From: DASUFH01 sp036274645
GTDB taxonomy: Bacteria; Acidobacteriota; Terriglobia; 20CM-2-55-15
Assembly: GCA_036274645.1 (NCBI GenBank)
Contig: DASUFH010000021.1
Coordinates: 1-7,961, forward strand
Length of the DNA stretch: 7,961 nucleotides
Direction of reading: 5' to 3'
Shown here: piece after piece, positions 1 to 5,892 of the stretch
How positions within the stretch are numbered: position 1 is the stretch's first letter
How the letters are laid out: each line of letters begins with the position of its first letter
The notes under the pieces: model-generated
What the model was told of the DNA's origin: nothing
Databases searched by the model: none
What the model saw: only the letters and a program-made list of their open reading frames with translations
Made by a program: the position numbers and the translations under genes

Positions 1-136
1 GGGAATTAGGGACAGAGAGGAATTTCGGGGACAGCCCCCTAATAATTCGCGGCGGGGGATTTTGAAATCCTGAAGTATTCACTTCCGCGAACTATTAGGG
101 GGCTGTCCCCGAAATTCCTCTCTGTCCCTAATTCCC
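1..136. repeat. Large near-perfect inverted repeat (long hairpin element)
   Basis: Bases 1-52 pair with 85-136 with a single mismatch (A45 against C92), leaving a 32-base loop. The loop contains its own 6-bp hairpin (57-62 with 65-70). Each arm holds two copies of GGGACAG (9-15 and 28-34), mirrored as CTGTCCC at 103-109 and 122-128. Each arm also holds a small GGGG-ACAG-CCCC dyad at 27-38. Base 137 is a C that could extend the pairing past the left edge, so the element may be longer. No transposase is visible in the window. The architecture resembles non-autonomous palindromic elements such as REP/BIME-type or MITE-like repeats; that assignment is inference, because only one copy is seen. Confidence 0.85.
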
Positions 137-162
137 CGTCCCCAGGCCACTGACAAAAACAA

Positions 163-194
163 AAGGGACAGAATCCCGGAGGATTCTGTCCCTT
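163..194 (-). terminator. Hairpin, probable intrinsic terminator of the cytochrome gene
   Basis: Bases 163-176 and 181-194 form a perfect 14-bp stem with a 4-base CGGA loop. Read on the minus strand, the stem lies about 26 bases past the stop codon of the gene at 221-1702 and is followed by the T-rich run TTTTGTTTTTG, as expected of a rho-independent terminator. On the plus strand it is also followed by a pyrimidine-rich tract (193-210), so it could act in both directions. The stem begins with the same GGGACAG found in the adjacent large inverted repeat, suggesting that a repeat unit serves as, or was recruited as, the terminator. Confidence 0.65.
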
Positions 195-220
195 CTTGCC
201 CTTTTTCTTTCTAAAACGGC

Positions 221-1702
221 CTACTCGAACGCGAACATCCCGGTATCGCCGGAAGTCAGCATGCGATCCAGGGCCCGGAGCGTGTCATCGAGGACGAGGT
301 CGCGCGGCCGGTACGACGCGATCGTTTCGGGCCTGGAATCCCGATTGACGATGACGCCAAACCACGGAACCATCATTTCCTGACCCGTCAGATCACCCCA
401 GACAACAGCTTCCGACGGATTCGGATTGGCCTTGTTGTTCGCGGAGTTGTCATGGTGCGCGGTCACGACCATTTTCGTGCCCTTGGGGATCTTGATGGGT
501 TTCTCAACTTCATAACCGAGCTGCCAGTTGAAGTTGAACCTGGCGCTCAGGACCGTTTCCATACGCCCATCGGGATAGATCAGCTGGAACGTCATGTCTT
601 TGCCGCGGAGGTGCATATGCGGCATGAACCATGCGAGTTCGGCGTCTTCACTGAAGGTGATTTCGCCGGTGGTCTCCCAGTTGGTATCGCCCGCAGGAAT
701 CGGCTTACGGGGATCAACCATATGTTCCGGCGCCATCAGCACGAAACTCCGCTTCACCGGTTCTTTTGCCAGAGTGAAGCCGATCTTGGTCTGGTCCAGG
801 GTCTCTTTGCCGTTCGGCGTGTAGTGCACTTCAATCCGGAGCTGCCCGCCACCGTGGATCAGCTTGGCCGAGTCCGAATAACGGAAATCGATCGGCGTGG
901 TTCCCGGAGCGTATACGGCTTCCATGGTCATGAAGGATCCCTGACCGGTCTTCAGTTCCTGAAGCTTCGAGAGGACGCCCGAAATACCGGAATAGGCGCT
1001 CGCGCCATCGCCAAACCCATTGGTCACCACACCGCCGTTCGTGCGGATGACTGAAAGGGCCGCTGCGCTGCCCAGGGATGAACGCAGCTGCGCGTCACGA
1101 GTCTGGTCGGCAACCTGAAGGATCACGTGATGGACGACCGAGGTGTTGCCGGGCCGAATCTCAATCGACCGGACCCAGGTGTCTTCCTTGAATGGATTCG
1201 GAATGAAGAACTCCCGGATTTCTCCGGCGCCCTGCGCAGGAACCCGGAACGCCTGGGGCATGGAGACCACGACGTCCGGCTTGGTGCGCCAGCCTTCCGC
1301 CTCCCATTTCCGGGTGGGGATCCTGTCCAGCGGGTTGCCTTCGGCAGCGCCGGTGTCGGCCCACGCCACCAGGGTCTTGATCTCGTCGTTGGTCAGCTTG
1401 GGCGAATTGCGGAACTCGCCATATTCGGCATCCGCAAACCACGGCGGCATCTGTTTGCTCAGCACGGCGGACTTGATCGCTTTCGCGAAAGGCCGGGTGC
1501 TTTCATATGACAGGAATGACATCGGCGCGATCTCACCGGGCCGATGGCATGTCTGGCAGTTCTTTTCAAGGACGGGAAGCACATCCTTATTAAAGGTGAC
1601 AGGATGCGACTGGTCCGTCAGTTCGGAAGGAAAGGACATTGGGGCAGCGACCACGACCAGGGCCATTGCCGCCACCAGCGCCAACACGCGAAATCGAGCC
1701 AT
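221..1702 (-). CDS. Secreted cytochrome c / PHM-like copper monooxygenase fusion protein
   Basis: This 493-aa protein has a hydrophobic signal peptide at about residues 4-20. It is followed by a small c-type cytochrome domain with one haem-binding CQTCH (49-53) and a QMPPW segment whose Met85 is a plausible distal haem ligand. The larger C-terminal part looks like the copper type II ascorbate-dependent monooxygenase fold (peptidylglycine hydroxylase-like). HH at 191-192 and H293 (in VHYT) would bind one copper. H362 and H364 (in PHMHLRG) and a Met at 443-444 (in QEMM) would bind the second. Ligand assignment follows the known PHM pattern. The likely role is a periplasmic or exported redox enzyme in which the haem feeds electrons to copper; the substrate is unknown. 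The ATG at 1702 is preferred because GGAGG (1709-1713) lies 6 bases upstream and the signal peptide starts there. The same frame stays open up to a GTG at 1879, which would bury the signal peptide 59 residues inside and is unlikely. Confidence 0.85.
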   Translation of the reverse strand: MARFRVLALVAAMALVVVAAPMSFPSELTDQSHPVTFNKDVLPVLEKNCQTCHRPGEIAPMSFLSYESTRPFAKAIKSAVLSKQMPPWFADAEYGEFRNSPKLTNDEIKTLVAWADTGAAEGNPLDRIPTRKWEAEGWRTKPDVVVSMPQAFRVPAQGAGEIREFFIPNPFKEDTWVRSIEIRPGNTSVVHHVILQVADQTRDAQLRSSLGSAAALSVIRTNGGVVTNGFGDGASAYSGISGVLSKLQELKTGQGSFMTMEAVYAPGTTPIDFRYSDSAKLIHGGGQLRIEVHYTPNGKETLDQTKIGFTLAKEPVKRSFVLMAPEHMVDPRKPIPAGDTNWETTGEITFSEDAELAWFMPHMHLRGKDMTFQLIYPDGRMETVLSARFNFNWQLGYEVEKPIKIPKGTKMVVTAHHDNSANNKANPNPSEAVVWGDLTGQEMMVPWFGVIVNRDSRPETIASYRPRDLVLDDTLRALDRMLTSGDTGMFAFE

Positions 1703-1755
1703 ACCGCGCCTCCGGGAAGGTGAGTTGTTTGCAGCTACCGAGGTCAGACTGGGCG

Positions 1756-1785
1756 AGCATAGTCCGAGAACGGAATCGCCGTCAA
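1756..1785 (-). promoter_or_regulatory. Predicted sigma70-type promoter of the cytochrome gene
   Basis: On the minus strand TTGACG (1780-1785; five of six consensus positions) is separated by 18 bases from TATGCT (1756-1761; four of six). Transcription would start near 1749, giving a leader of roughly 46 bases that includes the GGAGG ribosome site. It lies inside the stretch between the antitoxin and the cytochrome gene, so the latter probably has its own transcript. Confidence 0.5.
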
Positions 1786-1819
1786 CGGGAAATGCTAAAA
1801 GTTTTCCAGCCACCCCGAG

Positions 1820-1879
1820 TGACGCCCGTCCCCGGGCTTCAGGATCTGGCGCGGGCACTAGCGAATCATCGACAATCAC
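1820..1879 (-). pseudogene. Remnant 5' end of a VapC-like (PIN domain) toxin gene
   Basis: A GTG at 1877-1879 overlaps the TGA stop of the antitoxin (GTGA), the usual start arrangement of the toxin in vapBC-type operons. The first residues read V-I-V-D-D-S-L-V and then PAPDPEARG, resembling the first beta strand and conserved Asp of PIN toxins (typically MIV-D-T-S-x-L). After about 20 codons no PIN sequence can be followed; the frame passes through the cytochrome promoter into that gene without a stop. I interpret this as a toxin gene that lost nearly all its body; the right boundary of the remnant is approximate. Alternatively the short similarity is chance. Confidence 0.4.
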
Positions 1880-2106
1880 GGGCGATCGCGTTCTTCCCGG
1901 ATGAGTATCGCCGCAGACGTCTTCAGCCGGACCGGCCTTCGAGTATGGATCCTCGTCAGCATCTCCTCGCGGGTGGGTCTGGCGAGCATGCGTTCAATTT
2001 CAGCCAGCAGATAATCGGACAGCGATTGACCGGCGCCTGCGGCGCGCGCTTTCAGCTTGCGATGGATCGAGTCGGGCACGTTCCGAATTTGAACCATTTT
2101 GGGCAT
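1876..2106 (-). CDS. Ribbon-helix-helix antitoxin (VapB/FitA-like), apparently orphan
   Basis: This 76-aa protein has a short beta strand (MVQIRNVP, residues 4-11), helix 1 at about 12-26 and helix 2 at about 27-42 (SLSDYLLAEIERML). That is the classic RHH DNA-binding fold, followed by a basic toxin-binding tail (RPTREEMLTRI onward). In the family the protein binds an operator in its own promoter and neutralises a cotranscribed PIN-domain RNase. Its stop overlaps a GTG start, but the downstream toxin is only a stub. The ATG at 2106 (MPKMVQ) is chosen by family length; ATG 2097 and ATG 2136 are alternatives, and none has a good Shine-Dalgarno. A perfect TTGACA lies at 2136-2141, with a poor -10 (CATCCT, 2113-2118) 17 bases on, and an imperfect ATGCGC/GCGCACAT dyad between them could be the operator; both are tentative. 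Confidence 0.75.
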   Translation of the reverse strand: MPKMVQIRNVPDSIHRKLKARAAGAGQSLSDYLLAEIERMLARPTREEMLTRIHTRRPVRLKTSAAILIREERDRP

Positions 2107-2257
2107 GTTGGCAGGATGTGCGCAGGTGACGCGCATGTCAAGCGCGCGGGCTCCCCGGTTCTACTGGGGCTGCTGTTGGTTGGATTGCAGGAATTCATCA
2201 GGGCGCATTCCCTTTGCTGTAGCCGCGATCTCTCACGAGAGGACTGCCGCTCCCGCG

Positions 2258-2286
2258 TTGACACTGCCGGCTGCGGGAACTATTCT
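2258..2286 (+). promoter_or_regulatory. Predicted sigma70-type promoter of the esterase gene
   Basis: A perfect -35 TTGACA (2258-2263) and TATTCT (2281-2286; four of six) are separated by the optimal 17 bases. The start point would be near 2293, leaving a leader of about 30 bases with the GGAGG ribosome site at 2311-2315. A 6-bp inverted repeat, TCCCGC (2251-2256) and GCGGGA (2273-2278), flanks the -35 and could be an operator; that part is weak. Apart from this promoter I see nothing gene-like in 2137-2322. Confidence 0.6.
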
Positions 2287-2322
2287 CGCCCGCGTCATCC
2301 AGCGCTTTCGGGAGGATCGGTT

Positions 2323-3960
2323 ATGAGACAGGGTATGTGGCTTGTTGCGGGAGTGAGCCTTGTGGCGGTGGCGTTCGGTCCGGCCGGGACGGCCGAGAAT
2401 GCCGCCACGAAGATGGTCATCGAGTGCGCGACGCTTAAGGGCCTGGCGATTCCCGCATCCACGATTGGCCTTCCGACATCCGGCGCGGTGGTCGAGACTG
2501 CCGTAGCCGTGACGGCTTCCGAACCGCAGAACGCAAACGGCGATTTCTGCAAGGTGACCGGCGTGGTGAAGCCGAAGAACGCGTCGTCGCCGGCTCTGGA
2601 ATTCGAAGTCAACCTGCCGGCTGCCTGGAACGGGCGCGCGCTGCAAATGGGCGGTGGCGGGTACGACGGTTCTCTCGTCACCGGGCTGGGCGCGTTCACA
2701 TTGCAACCAGGCAATACCGAGACGCCGCTCAAGAAAGGATTCGTCACGCTCGGCAGCGACGGAGGCCACAAAGGCGCCGCCGGCTTTGACGGAACTTTCG
2801 CGCTCGACGACGAAGCGCTCGTCAATTACGGCAAACAGTCCGTCAAGAAGACGCACGACGCGGCGATGGCCGTCATTCGCAAAGCCTATGGACGGGCTCC
2901 ACAGCGGTTCTATTTCATTGGCGGATCGCAGGGCGGTCACGAAGCGCTGGACGCAGCCGCGCGTTATCCCGACGACTATGACGGCGTGGTGGCGCACTAT
3001 CCGGCCTACAACGTGACCATGCTGCATCTGGGCTCGTGGAACGCCGGAATGGCGCTCTACGCGAATGGCGGCGCGGGCTGGATCGACGAAGATCACACGA
3101 AGCTCATCACCGACGCCGTCTACGCGCGATGCGACGCGCTCGACGGCGCCAAAGACGGCCTGATCAGCAATGTCGCCGGATGCAATGCGGCGTTCGACGT
3201 GAAGACGCTACGGTGTCCCAATGGGATCGCTGGCGAAAAGTGCCTTTCCGACGCGCAACTCAAAGCCGTCGCCACGATCACCTCGGACTACCGGCCCGGC
3301 TTCAAGGTCGGCGGAATCGACGCATTCCCCAGATGGGCGCTGCTCGACGGCGCGCAGTTCCAGGGCCGGTCGAATTTCGGACAGGCGCCGCAACCGGGAA
3401 ACCCTCTTTCCGGCAAGGAACCGCTCCTTTACAGCGTCGGCGATCAGACCATCAAGTTCATCATCACCCGTGACCCCAGGTTTGATCCGTTGCGATTCGA
3501 TCCGAAGCAGTTCCGCGCGCGCATCGAAGCGGTCGCCTCGATCCTGGACGTGACCGACGTCAGCCTCGAAAAGTTCCGCGCGAAGGGCGGCAAGATCATC
3601 ATGACTCACGGAACCGCTGACGATTTCATTACGCCGCACAACTCGATCGCGTACTACCAGCGTCAGGTGGCGCAGTTTGGCCAGGCGCGTCTCGCGAGTT
3701 TTCTGAGGTTTTATGTGATTCCGGGACTGGGCCATGGCTTCGGCCTGTTCAACGCGAAGTTCGATAGCCTGACGGCCCTGCAGCAATGGGTGGAGGAAGG
3801 AAAGGCCCCGGTCGGGCTTACCGCCGTTGACGGCAATACGGGCTCCACGGCCGGCCGTACTCGCCCGTTATGCGAATTTCCGAAATGGCCGAAGTTCACT
3901 GGACCGGCAGGCACGGAGAACCTCGCAACAAGCTTCACGTGCGTTGAAGGCGCAAAATAA
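2323..3960 (+). CDS. Tannase / feruloyl esterase family hydrolase, secreted
   Basis: This 545-aa protein has an N-terminal signal peptide (hydrophobic about 5-20, likely cleaved after AGTA at 21-24). It matches the tannase/feruloyl esterase family of alpha/beta hydrolases, which cleave ester bonds of galloyl or hydroxycinnamoyl (plant phenolic) substrates. Visible landmarks are the nucleophile Ser202 in GGSQGG (200-205), followed by the family segment RYPDDYDGVV; the catalytic Asp433 in HGTAD; and His471 in PGLGHG. The lid has the conserved CDALDGAKDGLI (270-281), whose acidic residues bind calcium in characterised members. The cysteines that normally sit next to the catalytic Ser and His are both Gly here (201 and 472). 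The ATG at 2323 is chosen because GGAGG lies 7 bases upstream and the signal peptide begins there; the frame is open further upstream but without coding character. It converges on the ABC gene with a 22-base gap and no clear terminator. Exact substrate is unknown. Confidence 0.88.
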   Translation: MRQGMWLVAGVSLVAVAFGPAGTAENAATKMVIECATLKGLAIPASTIGLPTSGAVVETAVAVTASEPQNANGDFCKVTGVVKPKNASSPALEFEVNLPAAWNGRALQMGGGGYDGSLVTGLGAFTLQPGNTETPLKKGFVTLGSDGGHKGAAGFDGTFALDDEALVNYGKQSVKKTHDAAMAVIRKAYGRAPQRFYFIGGSQGGHEALDAAARYPDDYDGVVAHYPAYNVTMLHLGSWNAGMALYANGGAGWIDEDHTKLITDAVYARCDALDGAKDGLISNVAGCNAAFDVKTLRCPNGIAGEKCLSDAQLKAVATITSDYRPGFKVGGIDAFPRWALLDGAQFQGRSNFGQAPQPGNPLSGKEPLLYSVGDQTIKFIITRDPRFDPLRFDPKQFRARIEAVASILDVTDVSLEKFRAKGGKIIMTHGTADDFITPHNSIAYYQRQVAQFGQARLASFLRFYVIPGLGHGFGLFNAKFDSLTALQQWVEEGKAPVGLTAVDGNTGSTAGRTRPLCEFPKWPKFTGPAGTENLATSFTCVEGAK

Positions 3961-3982
3961 CGGGGAAGCGCGAGCCCGAAAA

Positions 3983-5530
3983 TCACGCCGACCGCGCCCG
4001 CTGCCCGAGTTCAATCCCCTGATCCGCCGCCAGCGCGCGGAACGCCGGCGAGACTTCAGCCAGAGCCTCGAAGCTGTCGGCAACTGCCTGGATTGAACCG
4101 CCGCGACCCTCGACGCGATCCAGAAGGATGAACCGGTTGCAGATGCGCCGAACCGTATTCAACCGGTGCGTGACGATGAGCGCGCCACAGCGGTCGAGCA
4201 CCTTTTCCAGGCCGTCCTGCACGAGCTTCTCCGTGGTCGCGTCCAGAGAACTGGTGGCCTCATCGATGATCATGAATCGCGGCTCCTTGAGCGCAGCCGC
4301 GCCAATCATCAGCCGCTGGTTCTGGCCGCCCGACAGTTTGATCCCGTTAAACCCGATCCGCGTATCCAGCCCGTCGACGAGGCGGTCTCCGAAGTCGATC
4401 TGGAGCATGCGCATCGTCTTCCAGATCTCTTCATCGGTGATGGCGCGTTTACGTTCCTCGCCGAGACCGTAGGTCAGGTTGTACCGGATAGTCCCGTCGA
4501 ACACTTCGAACTGCTGCGCGACATAGCCGATCTGCGTGAGCCATGTCCCCAGATCGAGATCACGCAAATCGACACCGTCGATCAGGATGCGCCCTTCAGT
4601 CGGATCCATGTAGCGGAGCAACAGCTTCATGATCGTGCTCTTGCCGGCCCCGCTTGGACCGATCAGCGCCACCTTTTCTCCGGGTTCGATCGTGAACGAC
4701 ACCGCTTCCAGCGTGGCGATCGACTCCGGCGTCTCCTGCTGGTGATCGTAGTGGTAGCCCACGCCCTGGAATTCCACGCGGAACGACTGCGCCGCCGTCA
4801 CCGCCGATGGTTTTTCATGGACGCCGATTCCCCTGGGCATCGTCAGCGCTTCCTTCATGCCCATGATCGATGGCGTGAAGAAGTTGAACTGATGCTCGAT
4901 ATGACCGATGTGCCAGAGCGTGGTCGAAAACTGGCTGCCCCAGGCCACGAGAAACCACAGCGAGCCGAGCGCCATGTTCCCGGTCCACACCGAATAGACA
5001 CAGTACAGGATCAGCGAGAACAGAAGCGCGTCCGCGAGCCCTCGAACAGCAGCATGCCTTCGAGCCCGAGCACACGGTCGTACCCCTTCTTGACGTTCGC
5101 TTCATTGAGGTGGTTGTTTTCGCTGATGTGCGTGCCGAGCGATTTCTCCAGAAACAGCTCGGTCGTCCGGACATCCAGCTGCCGCATGTTCGCGCCAGGC
5201 CAGATACTCGCGCGTCATGCCCTGCCGGTAACGCACCCACTGGCGCAGCAGCATGAGCGCGCCATAGGCGCCCAGCATCATCAGGAGCGCGCGAAGCCTG
5301 GCCAGCCGGGGATCGAGCAGATCCGTGATCCGGCCAAACATCAGCGGAAGCACGACGGTCAACATGCAGGAAAGCGCCATCCAGCCAATCATGCGGCGCA
5401 TGAACGCCTTGCCTTCACGGCTCACGAGTTCATTCCAGACCCAGAACACCATGTCCCTCATCTGAAGGAACTCGGTCTTGTATTCACGCCAGTTCGTGGC
5501 CGCAGTACGGTCTAATTCGAGATCGCTCAT
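3983..5530 (-). pseudogene. ABC exporter half-transporter, disrupted (frameshifts and probable internal deletion)
   Basis: The product would be a fused membrane-ATPase exporter subunit of about 515 aa. The first 113 codons (5530-5192) are in one frame, codons 114-163 (5190-5041) in another, and the rest (5038-3983) back in the first. The middle residues NMRQLDVRTTELFLEKSLG are read only after skipping G5191; without that shift a TGA at 5102-5104 ends the protein. The ATPase domain is intact: Walker A GPSGAGKST (about 291-299), Q-loop Gln339-340, LSGGQ (399-403), Walker B FMIIDE (419-424), SSLD, and switch His455. Only four hydrophobic helices are evident (about 48-65, 80-97, 165-182, 186-205) where six are usual. 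Total length is also short for the family, and the missing part is the TM3-TM4-loop region. ATG 5530 (MSDLELD) has no Shine-Dalgarno; TTG 5575 is an alternative. Substrate cannot be told. Sequencing indels could explain the frameshifts but not the missing helices. Confidence 0.75.
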
Positions 5531-5552
5531 CGTTTTGAATGTGAATGAAATT

Positions 5553-5568
5553 GGAAGACGGGTCTTCC
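5553..5568 (-). promoter_or_regulatory. Dyad GGAAGAC/GTCTTCC ahead of the ABC gene
   Basis: A perfect 7-bp inverted repeat (5553-5559 with 5562-5568) with a 2-base centre ends 22 bases upstream of the ABC start codon. The short centre favours a protein-binding site over an RNA hairpin. No regulator is identifiable, and chance occurrence is possible. Confidence 0.3.
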
Positions 5569-5627
5569 GTCGCAAATGCGCAGAAAACGCGTCCGCCTGT
5601 TATCTGGTTTTCGGGATTGCCGCGAAA

Positions 5628-5643
5628 CGCCGGTGAGCCGGCG
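5628..5643 (-). promoter_or_regulatory. Short GC-rich hairpin after the 31-codon ORF
   Basis: CGCCGG (5628-5633) and CCGGCG (5638-5643) form a 6-bp stem with a 4-base loop. On the minus strand it starts 7 bases past the stop of the small ORF at 5650-5745 and is followed by only TTT. It could be a weak terminator or attenuator between that ORF and the ABC gene. A stem this short in GC-rich DNA may be chance. Confidence 0.25.
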
Positions 5644-5649
5644 GGTAAC

Positions 5650-5745
5650 CTAACGCTTGCGGGATCGCTCGAACGCCGAGGCGGCCCATTCGTGCGCGAC
5701 GCGTCCGCCAAAATTCGCGGCAAGAGACGTGTTGGAAATGCGCAT
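5650..5745 (-). CDS. Putative 31-aa ORF with strong ribosome site, upstream of the ABC gene
   Basis: ATG 5743-5745 is preceded 5 bases upstream by GAGGAGG (5751-5757), the best Shine-Dalgarno in the window. It opens a 31-residue frame starting MRISNTSLAANFGG and ending in FERSRKR, with a TAG at 5650-5652. I do not recognise it. It has no signal peptide or transmembrane segment, a basic C-terminus and no run of one amino acid typical of attenuation leaders. It lies 119 bases ahead of the ABC start codon on the same strand, with the GC hairpin (5628-5643) and the 5553-5568 dyad between. It could be a leader peptide, a small exported peptide, or the 5' stub of a decayed gene. Confidence 0.4.
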   Translation of the reverse strand: MRISNTSLAANFGGRVAHEWAASAFERSRKR

Positions 5746-5792
5746 CGGATCCTCCTCGTGATCGATCAACGGTTAGGGTTGAATAACGGCGA

Positions 5793-5823
5793 AGAGTTTA
5801 GCGGAAACTCTCGCTATCGTCCA
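5793..5823 (-). promoter_or_regulatory. Possible minus-strand promoter overlapped by an inverted repeat
   Basis: On the minus strand TGGACG (5818-5823) and TAAACT (5795-5800), each four of six consensus positions, are 17 bases apart. They would start transcription near 5788, leading into the small ORF at 5745 and then the ABC gene. A perfect 7-bp inverted repeat, AGAGTTT (5793-5799) and AAACTCT (5805-5811) with a 5-base centre, covers the -10, where a repressor could block it. In this divergent region it could also affect the gene at 5893. I see no convincing plus-strand promoter between 5746 and 5892. Confidence 0.3.
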
Positions 5824-5892
5824 CAGGGAATCCTTCCAGAGAACTTGCCCGCCGCGCGTCACTCCGATCACAATCGCCTCTGGAGGCCAGAC

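Noticed and set aside
1..192. CRISPR-like array
   Set aside because: The repeats are inverted stem-loop arms, not evenly spaced direct repeats with unique spacers, and no cas gene is present.
1143..1904. 253-codon plus-strand frame opposite the cytochrome gene
   Set aside because: Low-complexity Ser/Arg-rich composition and antisense to a gene with haem and copper motifs.
1639..2322. Long upstream extension of the esterase frame (228 codons)
   Set aside because: It overlaps the antitoxin antisense, has no family similarity, and would place the signal peptide internally; GGAGG and a promoter favour 2323.
4166..5515. 449-codon plus-strand open frame opposite the ABC gene
   Set aside because: It is antisense to a clearly conserved ATPase domain, shows no recognisable domain and is rich in His, Arg and Pro as expected of a shadow frame in GC-rich DNA.
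5845..5874. TTGCCC and CACAAT as a promoter for the gene at 5893
   Set aside because: The resulting start would fall on the ribosome binding site, leaving almost no leader.
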